DNA of 64,000 nucleotides from Dickeya lacustris (GTDB lineage: Bacteria; Pseudomonadota; Gammaproteobacteria; Enterobacterales; Enterobacteriaceae): contig NZ_CP114280.1 in NCBI RefSeq assembly GCF_029635795.1, positions 1,054,001-1,118,000 of the forward strand, read 5' to 3'. The notes under the pieces were generated by a model. That model saw only the letters and a list, made by a program, of their open reading frames with translations. It was not told the DNA's origin and ran no database searches. Position 1 is the first letter of the stretch. Each line of letters begins with the position of its first letter. Shown one piece after another: positions 41,328-49,635 of this stretch. Made by a program: the position numbers and the translations under genes.

Positions 41328-41531
41328 TGGTCGCGATCCAGTGGTTAAAATCGGCTCAACAAAAATCCCCTCGGCGCTGTTAGATTCGTTAAAAAACCAC
41401 ACGCCGTCGGGATACGCTGGCAATGCCACCAAATACATTACACCTTCCTGGAAGGGTTCAACGGCCAAAATGACGCCAGAGCGCCGTACTTCACCATCTG
41501 TTTTTACCGTTACTGCATCACCGACGTTCAA
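41322..41531 (-). CDS. dsrB: DsrB-like small protein
   Basis: This 69-residue protein matches enteric DsrB in layout: [20 protein letters not shown], then [20 protein letters not shown] and [20 protein letters not shown]. coli DsrB has 62 residues; this one has about seven extra at the C-terminus. Its function is unknown; in E. coli it is a stationary-phase gene next to the sRNA gene dsrA and close to fliR and rcsA. I saw no DsrA-like sRNA upstream. A competing plus-strand frame over the same bases is not protein-like. Confidence 0.85.
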   Translation of the reverse strand: MNVGDAVTVKTDGEVRRSGVILAVEPFQEGVMYLVALPAYPDGVWFFNESNSAEGIFVEPILTTGSRPG

Positions 41532-41821
41532 CGCTCACCTCACCTATACGTGAATATGCTGATATACCCTCGGGTATACCGCTCGCCCGAAATTTTATAA
41601 AAAATTGGTACTATTGGCAGAGTAAAATATCGCTCAAGGTTTTTAAAACACCATTCCATCTGAATTGTACTTTTTCTGATATCACCACGCTGTCTTCACA
41701 GGCAGGTCTTTTATAATCACCATCGTGAATAGTTTGGTAAGCATTCAATACCGCGATGTGTCAGCGGTTTGAGGCAACCTCGTTCGTTATTGCCCCTCAT
41801 ACTAAGACCAGAACAGGTAAC

Positions 41822-43273
41822 ATGATTTTGAATACAGCCAGAAACCTGCTGTGTATGCTACGAAAAAACACCCTACGCCAACTGCGTGCCTCAAATCGGG
41901 TACTTTTCTGGCGTGAAATACTACCGCTAGCCGTGCCCATTTTTATTGAGGGCCTGTGTGTTGTCCTTATGGGCATTTTTAGCACATTGTTAGTCAGTTG
42001 GCTGGGAAAAGAAGCGATGGCAGCGGTTGGTCTGGCTGATAGCTTCAATATGCTGATCATCGCGTTTTTTACCGCAGTAGCATTAGGCACAGCAGTCGTG
42101 GTCGCATTCAGTCTTGGCCAACGCAACCGCAAGCAGGCCAGACAAGCCGCCAGACAATCGATTTCTCTGTTGGTACTGGCCTCATTTTTACTGGTAGGGG
42201 TCGTCGAATTTGCCGGGCAGAGCATTATTGACCTGATTGCCTATAGCGCCGAACCCACGGTGAAATCGCTGGCGCTGACATTTTTACGCCTGACGGTGTG
42301 GGGTTATCCGGCACTGGCTATCACTCTGGCGGGGTGTGGCGCACTGCGTGGCGCAGGCAACACCCGACTGCCGATGATAATCAATATTGGCATGAATATT
42401 CTTAACATCCTGTTGAGCGGGGTGCTGATTTATGGCGTCGCAAGCTGGCAAGGATTGGGTTTTATTGGCGCGGGCCTTGGGATCACCCTCTCACGGTACA
42501 TCGGTGCAGCCTGTGTCATCTTCACCTTAATGAAAGGATTCAACGGCGCACTGCTTATCCCTTTTAGCAACTATTTTCGCCCGTTCACGGCCGCAATTCT
42601 GTACGAAGTGTTAAGTATTGGCATCCCTGCCAGTATCGAGTCGGTCATGTTCAATATCGGGAAACTGATCACCCAACGATTCGTCGCCGGTATGGGAACC
42701 GAGGTCATTGCCGGTAATTTTATTGCCTTCTCCATCGTGGCATTAATCAATCTGCCCGGTAACGCGCTGGGCTCAACGGCAACCATCATTGTGGGGTCGC
42801 GCCTTGGTAAAGGCCAAATTATGCAGCCGGAAAGGGTGTTGAAATATATTTTTTGGCTTTCCAACATCGGACTGTGCGCGCTGGCGCTACTCTCTATTCC
42901 CTCGGCCGGATGGATGGCGGCGTTGTATACTCACGAAGCGGACGTTATCGTCGTTGTAAAACACCTTATCTGGCTTAACGCACTATTTATGCCGATATGG
43001 GCGGCCTCCTGGGTGCTACCAGCGGGTCTGAAAGGCGCGAAAGACGCCAGCTATACTATGTGGGTCGCTTTGGCAGGCATGTGGGGCTGCCGGGTGGTAG
43101 CCGGGTATATCCTTGGCATCATGCTAGGGTTCGGCGTTATCGGCGTTTGGATGGGTATGTTCTTTGATTGGATAGTCAGAGGCGCGCTGTTTTATCGCCG
43201 TATGATCAGCGGGAAGTGGCTATGGCGCTATACCCGCGTCAAATCCTCCGCTGACAAAACCGGCAAACACTGA
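41822..43273 (+). CDS. MATE-family efflux transporter, YeeO-like
   Basis: This is a multidrug and toxin extrusion exporter of 483 residues with about twelve membrane helices. It closely resembles E. coli YeeO: VLFWREILPLAVPIFIEGLC, LVSWLGKEAMAAVGLADSFN, GCGALRGAGNTRLPMIINIG and ALFMPIWAASWVLPAGLKGA. YeeO exports flavins in E. coli; the substrate here is inferred at most. The ATG at 41822 follows AGGTAAC. The frame is open upstream to 41756 without a better start. Confidence 0.9.
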   Translation: MILNTARNLLCMLRKNTLRQLRASNRVLFWREILPLAVPIFIEGLCVVLMGIFSTLLVSWLGKEAMAAVGLADSFNMLIIAFFTAVALGTAVVVAFSLGQRNRKQARQAARQSISLLVLASFLLVGVVEFAGQSIIDLIAYSAEPTVKSLALTFLRLTVWGYPALAITLAGCGALRGAGNTRLPMIINIGMNILNILLSGVLIYGVASWQGLGFIGAGLGITLSRYIGAACVIFTLMKGFNGALLIPFSNYFRPFTAAILYEVLSIGIPASIESVMFNIGKLITQRFVAGMGTEVIAGNFIAFSIVALINLPGNALGSTATIIVGSRLGKGQIMQPERVLKYIFWLSNIGLCALALLSIPSAGWMAALYTHEADVIVVVKHLIWLNALFMPIWAASWVLPAGLKGAKDASYTMWVALAGMWGCRVVAGYILGIMLGFGVIGVWMGMFFDWIVRGALFYRRMISGKWLWRYTRVKSSADKTGKH

Positions 43274-43304
43274 CCTGCCCTTTCGTCACCCGACGTCTGA
43301 CAAC

Positions 43305-43328
43305 CGGGGCAACGACCAGTTTGCCCCG
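43305..43328 (+). terminator. Hairpin after the MATE transporter gene
   Basis: CGGGGCAA (43305-43312) pairs with TTGCCCCG (43321-43328) around an 8-base loop, 32 bases after the stop codon. The following AATCTATAAATC has few T residues. It is a probable terminator. Confidence 0.65.
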
Positions 43329-43504
43329 AATCTATAAATCCATCTAATTATTTGATTAGGCAACATTTACCGGCTATGAAACTTTAATATTTCTCATTCT
43401 CACCGCCATGAAAATCTATTTGACCGCAGATAAACGCTCATGAATACTGCCGGAAACAATAATGGATGTAACCCCGCCATCAGGCTAACTAACAGGAGTG
43501 AGCA

Positions 43505-43882
43505 ATGAAGAAAACGATTATGGCTATTGGTCTGGCGCTTGCAGCCTCAACACTGGCATTACCTTTAGCGGGTCAGGCTGCCGTGAAAGATGAAATGGGC
43601 GCTATGGCAAAAAGCTATAAAGGTGCTGCTGGCGCCAACGATGCAGCCACATTGAAGACGGAACTGCTGAACTTGAAAGTCCATGCGACAAAAGCCAAAG
43701 CAGACCCGGACGCGAACAAAGGCCCAGACAGCAAGGTTTTTAATGAAGGTCTGGACAAACTCATCAAACAGATAGACGCCGCCATTGCGCTGGTCGATGC
43801 AGGTAAACTGCAAGAAGCGAAAGCAGCAACCGATGAGTTAAAGAAAACCCGCGCGGAATACCATAAAAAACTGGGCGTATAA
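43505..43882 (+). CDS. cybC: Cytochrome b562, periplasmic
   Basis: This is a small periplasmic haem protein of the cytochrome b562 family. The 125-residue precursor has a signal peptide (MAIGLALAASTLALPLAGQA, cleaved before AVKDEMG). The mature four-helix bundle should bind haem through the Met in KDEMGAM near its N-terminus and the His in RAEYHKKLGV near its C-terminus. Both ligands match the family positions. The electron-transfer partner is unknown. An AGGAG lies upstream of the ATG, and a strong terminator follows. Confidence 0.9.
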   Translation: MKKTIMAIGLALAASTLALPLAGQAAVKDEMGAMAKSYKGAAGANDAATLKTELLNLKVHATKAKADPDANKGPDSKVFNEGLDKLIKQIDAAIALVDAGKLQEAKAATDELKKTRAEYHKKLGV

Positions 43883-43925
43883 TTCCGACGCTGTCACTTC
43901 CTATTTTATTGCAATAGGTTCTATT

Positions 43926-43960
43926 AGAGCAGCGAGAGGCCATCGCTGCTCTTTTATTTA
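43926..43960 (+). terminator. Rho-independent terminator after cybC
   Basis: AGAGCAGCGA (43926-43935) pairs with TCGCTGCTCT (43943-43952) around a 7-base loop, followed by TTTATTTA. Position and orientation fit the end of the cybC transcript. Confidence 0.9.
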
Positions 43961-44361
43961 AGCGCAGAATACACTTAATAGAATTACGTCTGAATACGAT
44001 AATGACAACCCAAGAATGATTTATTCGCAGAATAATTAACTCACGGCAGACAGCACGCCAACGCGCGGCTGCCAATTATGATTTAATTTTCCGCCTGTTA
44101 ATTAAACCTCTCCACAACATTTATTGGGAAACACCTTTTCCTGAAAAAATTATTTTTCATCACCTGATTGGCAAAAAAATGCGCCTGAAGAAAAGCAACT
44201 GGATCTACCACAAAAAATACACTATAACCTATATGTTTCAGCGAGTATTCATGTTGAGATTTTCAACGTTAGAATGCCCGTCTGTAACTTCTATTAACAC
44301 GCTTATGTGTGACATGAATTCCAAGCACTACACGTCCGTAATATGAAATGGAGATTCATTT

Positions 44362-45706
44362 ATGCCTCTTTTGAATAAAAAACCGAACAGAAACAACTCT
44401 CTTGCAAAGAAAATAGCGCTGCCCTTTATCTATTTTGGCTTAAGTTTAAGCTGTTTGTCGGCAAATAGTTGGGCCAGCGTTGAACCGTTATCGGTTAGCG
44501 GCAACAAGATTTATGCCGGTAATACGGTAAAGAGCTTTTCTGGTAATAGTTTGTTCTGGAGTAATAATGGCTGGGGGGGAGAGAAATTTTATACGGCGGA
44601 TACCGTTGCCTCGCTGAAAAAGAACTTTGGTTCGAGTATTGTCCGCGCCGCCATGGGGGTACAAGAAAGTGGTGGATATCTGCAAGACCCCGCAGGCAAC
44701 AAAGCCAAAGTTGAAAAAGTTGTCAATGCTGCCATCGCCAATAATATGTATGTAATTATTGATTGGCACACCCATACCGCTGAGAATAATCGTAGCGAAG
44801 CGATCAGTTTCTTTCAGGATATGGCGCGAAAGTATGGTAATAAACCGAATGTTATTTATGAAATTTACAATGAACCATTACAAGTTTCATGGAATAACAC
44901 CATTAAACCCTATGCCGAAGCCGTCGTTTCCGCCATTCGCGCCATCGACCCGGATAACCTTATCATTGTTGGCACGCCAACCTGGTCACAAGATGTTGAT
45001 GAAGCATCATTAAACCCCATCAATGCCAAGAATATTGCCTATACACTGCATTTCTATGCGGGTTCGCATGGTGAGTCATTACGTAATAAAGCCAGAAAAG
45101 CAATTGAATAATGGTATTGCCTTATTCGTTACCGAATGGGGGGCCGTCAATGCTGATGGTAATGGCGGGGTCAATCAAAGCGAAACGGATGCCTGGGTGA
45201 CATTCATGCGAGATAATAATATCAGTAATGCCAACTGGGCATTGAATGATAAAAATGAAGGCGCATCGACTTACTATCCGGGCTCGACCACCCTGACGGA
45301 CTCCGGTAAAAAAGTAAAATCGATTATTCAAAGCTGGCCTTATAAAACCAGTAACGCCAGCGCCAACAGTGCTGATAGCACGGATAGCAGCACAACAGAC
45401 AGTTCTGCAACAGACAGCTCGACGACCACAGATAACACAGCAACGACCGGCACCGCCGAACCGGCAACGCCAGTAACCGACACCCCGGTAACGAGCCCAG
45501 ACACGACCAACACAGACAGCGCCAGTTGTGCAAACGTCAATATCTATCCCAACTGGGTTAGCAAAGATTGGTCAGGCGGCGCACCAACCCATAACGAGGC
45601 TGGTGAATCAATTGTCTATCAAGGCAAACGCTATGTCGCTAACTGGTATACGTCATCCACACCGGGCAGCGATGGTTCATGGTCGTTAGTCGGTACCTGT
45701 AACTGA
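44362..45706 (+). pseudogene. celZ: Endoglucanase Z (GH5 + CBM5), frameshifted
   Basis: This is the secreted cellulase EGZ/Cel5Z type, normally exported by the Out type II system. A signal peptide leads to a GH5 domain starting VEPLSVSGNKIYAGNTVKSF. The acid/base Glu lies in VIYEIYNEPLQVSW. The first frame stops at 45111 after NKARKAIE. The second frame carries LNNGIALFVTEWGAVNADGN, whose TEWG Glu is the nucleophile. A Ser/Thr/Asp-rich linker and a CBM5-like domain follow (YPNWVSKDWSGGAPTHNEAG to GSWSLVGTCN). Dropping one A at about 45102-45103 rejoins both parts with family spacing. As written, the 249-residue product lacks the nucleophile and the binding domain. GGAGA precedes the ATG. Confidence 0.93.
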
Positions 45707-45774
45707 TATGCGCTATCCGTCTGGCACCGGGTTTGTCATTCACCTGCTATCGCCAGATGGATAAATTATCAGAC

Positions 45775-45810
45775 AAAAAACAGGGCTGCGTCGCAGCCCT
45801 GACTTATTTT
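45775..45810. terminator. Bidirectional terminator between celZ and pelL
   Basis: CAGGGCTGC (45781-45789) and GCAGCCCTG (45793-45801) form a 9-bp stem with a 3-base loop. AAAAAA lies on the left (T-tract for the minus strand) and ACTTATTTT on the right. It serves the converging celZ and pelL. Confidence 0.9.
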
Positions 45811-45820
45811 GCGATAACGG

Positions 45821-47107
45821 TTAGTTACGCTCAAACGCCCCCAAATCAGGTGCGCTCCCGGAATAATTAATCCCCTCTTCTTTCAAACCGGCATTAATCA
45901 GTTTAGAGCCTGAGTTCAAACGGAATAACCCTGTCTCGGGTAATGTGCCATCCGAATCACGAGCCACCGTGGCCAGAGAGAGATCCAGGCTGACAAAGTC
46001 GGACTGGGTTGCCAATAATGCTTTATTATTCCAGGTATTATTTTGTTGATTGGCATTAAGAACCGAATCAGCATTTTTACCTGATAAAGAAATATTATTA
46101 TGGAAGTAGTGCTGTTGCCCTGAAGCAAGATTACTACCAAAGCCATAGTTTATGCCATTGTTGTACGATGTATTATTAATAGCCGTCACACCACCGGCAT
46201 TATTATTCTGGTCAAAACCTTTCATGACGTTGTCAAATGCAACGGAACGAGTAATACGATGATTACCCACCGCCTGCAAACCGCCGAGTTTAAAGCCATT
46301 ACCGTTGCCAGCAAATGCGGTGTCCTTCCAGTAATTTATACCATTACGGAATGCCCAGCTGTTTTCAATAATCACTTTTTGTGGGCTGTCAAACAGGTCA
46401 AAACCATCATCCGAGTTTTCATAGGCACGGCAGCCTACGAAGCGGTTGCCTGGGCCCTGCTTCTGTTTAGGCCCAAAGCCATCGGCCATACTGCCATTCT
46501 TTTTCGGATCATAATTTCGATAAGCATCGGAATTGATGACCGTGTTGTATGAGCCACCGTTATTAATTTCAAGCCCGGTATTACGGTTGTGATGGAAGGC
46601 TGAGTTTTCAAACGTATTATGACTGCCAATCATATAAACGCCTTGATACCCCGCACGGGTCACTTCAACGCCTTTAAAATACCAATAATCACCCGTTACA
46701 TAGAAGCCGTAAGATGCCTGAACCCATTGGCTATCAGGGAATGAGAAGTCAAAAACAGCGCGACCACAATTCGCGGTGACAACATAAATTGGCGCACCGT
46801 CTTTACCTGATTTATTAAATGTAATGGTATTCCCTTTACCCTGGGTATAAGGAATACTGTACGTCCCTGGTTTCAGTAAAATCATCTCACCGGGATTAAC
46901 CGCTGACATCGCAGCAGTAAAACTCATCGCGGTATTAAAGCTGTTGCCGTTATTACTGCTGGTACCATTAGGCGCAACATAATAGATGCGCTTAGTGCTC
47001 ACACCACTGGTCAAATCAGAACTGCAATCCGCTGCCATAACCGGGGCGGCGCTTAACAAAAAACAGGCGGTCAATCCTGTACCTACAACACAGTTTAAAT
47101 ATTTCAT
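45821..47107 (-). CDS. pelL: Pectate lyase L (PL9 family), secreted
   Basis: PelL/Pel9A is an endo-pectate lyase that cleaves polygalacturonate and pectin by beta-elimination and leaves through the Out system. The ATG at 47107 follows GAGGAA and gives 428 residues, close to the 425 of Erwinia chrysanthemi PelL. The signal peptide ends AAPVMAA-DCSS. A parallel beta-helix follows. The calcium-binding Asp cluster is seen in YENSDDGFDLFDSP and in NSDAYRNYDPKKNG. The catalytic Lys is in GNGFKLGGLQAVGNH. The C-terminus has INYSGSAPDLGAFER. The gene is intact, unlike its neighbour celZ. Confidence 0.93.
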   Translation of the reverse strand: MKYLNCVVGTGLTACFLLSAAPVMAADCSSDLTSGVSTKRIYYVAPNGTSSNNGNSFNTAMSFTAAMSAVNPGEMILLKPGTYSIPYTQGKGNTITFNKSGKDGAPIYVVTANCGRAVFDFSFPDSQWVQASYGFYVTGDYWYFKGVEVTRAGYQGVYMIGSHNTFENSAFHHNRNTGLEINNGGSYNTVINSDAYRNYDPKKNGSMADGFGPKQKQGPGNRFVGCRAYENSDDGFDLFDSPQKVIIENSWAFRNGINYWKDTAFAGNGNGFKLGGLQAVGNHRITRSVAFDNVMKGFDQNNNAGGVTAINNTSYNNGINYGFGSNLASGQQHYFHNNISLSGKNADSVLNANQQNNTWNNKALLATQSDFVSLDLSLATVARDSDGTLPETGLFRLNSGSKLINAGLKEEGINYSGSAPDLGAFERN

Positions 47108-47149
47108 CCTTTTCCTCACAATGTTGTTTATCCATCGCATTTACACATC

Positions 47150-47165
47150 AGTGACGCACATTACA
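47150..47165. promoter_or_regulatory. Possible CRP site upstream of pelL
   Basis: AGTGACGCACATTACA matches TGTGA-N6-TCACA at 8 of 10 positions, 43 bases before the pelL ATG. CRP activates pectinase genes in the soft-rot group, but the closeness to the start codon leaves little room for a promoter in between. This is an inference. Confidence 0.35.
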
Positions 47166-47171
47166 AATTAG

Positions 47172-47806
47172 CCATGCTGTATCAAAATGACTTAACACAC
47201 GATGTTGCTATTTTTGCTTCGTCACTCGCGCGGTCTACCCCCCAAGAGTTGGGGGATATAAATCATACTACAACTGCAAACAATAAAAATGCCGATGGAT
47301 ATAAAACATACCGTATTTTGAAGATAGCTCACACTAGCAAAAATTATATTTTAAAAACAAAACCCCATTATTTAACTCTACATAGAAAATTTTATGCTTA
47401 ACTAAGAGAAAACGTCCGGCCGCCCTATTATTTTTCACCTCTTCATCGAAAAAAAATCCACTCACTTATCAATACAAACACCGTCATAACGCAAAAGGGA
47501 TAAAAGTTTATTTTCACTGAAATTCACATTCCCGGCGGAATTAAATAATAAAAAATATAGCCAAAGCAAATTGAAACTCTGTTTCTAAAAAATAAACAAC
47601 AGAAAAAAGAAATAGAAAAACAATCCAATCACAAAATTTATACAAACTGTTTTCATTCCCCCTGTTTGTTGATAAGTAGCCCATCACCCCGCGCTGTCAT
47701 GGTGATACCCACTGCTGATGTAATAGCGGGCACAACGTAAGGCAGTTTGTACACACCTGTCATCCCCGTAGTGACTCTTCCTCATCTATCAATATTGGAC
47801 ACAAAT
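47172..47806. other. AT-rich intergenic region, pelL to holin
   Basis: About 635 bases without a credible gene. It contains a small hairpin, CCCCCAA-GAG-TTGGGGG at 47239-47255, and a very AT-rich stretch at about 47.4-47.65 kb. It should hold the pelL promoter on the left and the lysis-cassette promoter on the right. No KdgR operator or phage promoter could be recognised. Confidence 0.5.
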
Positions 47807-48121
47807 ATGAACGAAACAGACAAAAGCATTGTATCGCTATTTATCATCGGCACCCTGATTGCCGTCGGCAAAGTCCTCGCAAGCAGTGAACCCGTCACAC
47901 TGCGTTTATTTATCGGCAGAGTCATGCTGGGAGGATTTGTCTCCATGATGGCGGGAATCGCGCTGGTGCAATTCCCCGATCTCTCCCCGGTCGCCATCAA
48001 TGGCATTGGTGCCGCATTGGGTATTGCAGGCTATCAAACCATTGAGCTGTTGATCCAACGTCGCATTCGTCAATTAGGCAAAAAACGGCAACAGGAGCAG
48101 CATGATGATGCACGCGGATAA
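47807..48121 (+). CDS. Holin, P2 gpY-like
   Basis: This is a small membrane protein that would release the endolysin through the inner membrane. Its 104 residues resemble phage P2 gpY along the whole length (SIVSLFIIGTLIAVGKVLAS, RLFIGRVMLGGFVSMMAGIA, INGIGAALGIAGYQTIELLI). Three membrane segments and a charged C-terminus (QRRIRQLGKKRQQEQ) are visible. The ATG at 47807 is the family start; the frame is open further upstream. It overlaps the endolysin gene by 20 bases. No phage structural genes lie nearby. Confidence 0.9.
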   Translation: MNETDKSIVSLFIIGTLIAVGKVLASSEPVTLRLFIGRVMLGGFVSMMAGIALVQFPDLSPVAINGIGAALGIAGYQTIELLIQRRIRQLGKKRQQEQHDDARG

Positions 48122-48599
48122 CCCCAATCTGTCGGCGTTTCTGGATATGTTGGCTTTTTCAGAAGGCACCGCCACCCACCCACTGACGCGTAACCGTGGC
48201 TATGATGTGATAGTCACCGGTGTTGATGGCAAACCGGAGATCTTCACTGATTATCATGATCACCCGTTTGCCACTGGCCGCCCCGGTAAACCCTTCAACC
48301 GGCAGGGACAACGCTCAACCGCCTCTGGTCGCTACCAGCAGCTCTACCGCTATTGGCCTACGTACAAGCAGTTGTTGCGCTTACCTGACTTTAGCCCTGA
48401 GTCCCAGGATTTGCTGGCCATCCAGCTTATCCGCGAACGGCGGGCGCTGGATGACATTGTTCAAGGGCGAATTTCCGATGCAATAGCGCGCTGTAACAAC
48501 ATTTGGGCGTCACTGCCTGGTGCCGGGTACGGCCAGCGCGAGCACCGCAGTGAACGTCTGCTTACCGTTTATCAGCAAGCGGGCGGGAAACTGGCATGA
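48102..48599 (+). CDS. Endolysin, P2 gpK / lambda R-like
   Basis: This is a muralytic enzyme of the lambda R type (peptidoglycan lytic transglycosylase). Its 165 residues match P2 gpK: FLDMLAFSEGTATHPLTRNR with the catalytic Glu (FSEGT, near residue 20), GYDVIVTGVDGKPEIFTDYH, GQRSTASGRYQQLYRYWPTY and NIWASLPGAGYGQREHRSER. There is no signal peptide, so release depends on the holin. AGGAG lies before a run of three ATG codons; the first is used. It overlaps the next gene by 4 bases. Confidence 0.92.
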   Translation: MMMHADNPNLSAFLDMLAFSEGTATHPLTRNRGYDVIVTGVDGKPEIFTDYHDHPFATGRPGKPFNRQGQRSTASGRYQQLYRYWPTYKQLLRLPDFSPESQDLLAIQLIRERRALDDIVQGRISDAIARCNNIWASLPGAGYGQREHRSERLLTVYQQAGGKLA

Positions 48600-49036
48600 A
48601 AAGCAATTTACTCCTGATTGCCTTATTCATGCTGTTGAGCCTGGCTATCGGTGTGCAGTCTTGGCGGCTGCACCACGCACAGCAACTCAATGAACAGCAA
48701 GCCCAAACGCTAACACTACAGAGCGCCGACCTCGAAGCGCGTACGCATCAACTCACCGCGCTGGCGGCTCAGGCGGAACAAAATAGCATTGAGCAAGCGA
48801 AATTACGGGAGAACGCCGCCGACATTCAGGCGGCACTCTCTGAACGACAACACTATATCGTGGGATTACAACGTGAAAATGACGCACTTAAGCGCTGGGC
48901 CGATACTGCTTTGCCTAACGACATTATTCGGTTGCACCAGCGCCCCGCCCTCTCCGGCGCCAACGCTTATCGTCAATGGCTGTCCGAGAATAACGCCTTG
49001 CCGCTTCCCGGCATCCAACCTGCAAACCAACGGTGA
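48596..49036 (+). CDS. Rz-like i-spanin (P2 LysB type)
   Basis: This is an inner-membrane spanin subunit for the outer-membrane step of lysis. An N-terminal membrane anchor (LLLIALFMLLSLAIGVQSW) is followed by a periplasmic coiled coil rich in Gln, Ala, Glu and Leu. The C-terminus is RWADTALPNDIIRLHQRPAL-type, as in P2 LysB. It is 146 residues long. The Rz1-like gene starts inside it in another frame. P2 lysA, normally between K and lysB, is missing, and the genes join by ATGA. Confidence 0.85.
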   Translation: MKSNLLLIALFMLLSLAIGVQSWRLHHAQQLNEQQAQTLTLQSADLEARTHQLTALAAQAEQNSIEQAKLRENAADIQAALSERQHYIVGLQRENDALKRWADTALPNDIIRLHQRPALSGANAYRQWLSENNALPLPGIQPANQR

Positions 49037-49214
49037 TCTCGGCAACCAACTGGATGAAACCGAAGCCGCATTAGCGATATGCGCAGAACAGGTCGATATC
49101 ATCATCGCCTGCCAGCGTCGTATCAGCACCGATGCTCCAGGCACACCTATCATGACAGGCCCGTCCCTACCGTCGGATTCCACCACACCATCACAAGGAA
49201 AAAGCCCCCTCTGA
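48879..49214 (+). CDS. Rz1-like o-spanin lipoprotein (P2 LysC type)
   Basis: This is the outer-membrane spanin lipoprotein, encoded out of frame within the Rz-like gene, as in lambda Rz/Rz1 and P2 lysB/lysC. The ATG at 48879 gives MTHLSAGPILLCLTTLFGC, a signal peptide with a lipobox ending in Cys. A Pro-rich mature start follows (TSAPPSPAPTLIVNG). The protein runs on past the end of the Rz-like gene to 111 residues. Two further Cys pairs lie in the tail. Confidence 0.8.
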   Translation: MTHLSAGPILLCLTTLFGCTSAPPSPAPTLIVNGCPRITPCRFPASNLQTNGDLGNQLDETEAALAICAEQVDIIIACQRRISTDAPGTPIMTGPSLPSDSTTPSQGKSPL

Positions 49215-49635
49215 AACGAAATGCCCCTCACACACCGTTGTCGTACCGGGCAACGGTGTATCACGAGGCGTAATTCGCCGGTGTCATGTTACTGCGCCGC
49301 CATACCCAGCTATTTCCAGCCGAAAAATAATAATAGTCAGAATAAATTCTATTGGGTGAAATTACCCAACCAGAAATAAAAATAGGGTAATAATGTTTTT
49401 TTGAAATTAAAACACACTACGGTGATTAATATTATCCCTAATACATATTGGGCAATATCTATCTATACAAACAATCCGTCACCATTTTATACTCACCATC
49501 ACGCACCGTGAATTTAAAACCATAGATGACACAGCCTTTCATGTTAATCCAACAGATTCAGCACGCCTAAATACATTCGAAATAACGGTAAAGATGAGGG
49601 ATTTCATCTTTATTTTCATTACCAAGGAGGGACTG
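49215..49635. other. Intergenic region, spanin to glycosyltransferase
   Basis: 421 AT-rich bases without a credible gene on either strand. No tail, capsid or integrase remnants and no attachment-site repeats could be recognised. Confidence 0.5.

Noticed and set aside
41302..41553. Plus-strand frame over dsrB
   Set aside because: The minus-strand frame matches DsrB residue by residue in several blocks; the plus-strand reading is low in structure and has no ribosome site.
47174..47401. 75-codon plus-strand frame upstream of pelL
   Set aside because: AT-rich DNA, no ribosome site, no conserved features; it overlaps the expected pelL promoter.
47172..49635. Full or remnant P2-like prophage around the lysis cassette
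   Set aside because: No tail, capsid, integrase or attachment-site repeats could be found in the flanks; only lysis functions are present.
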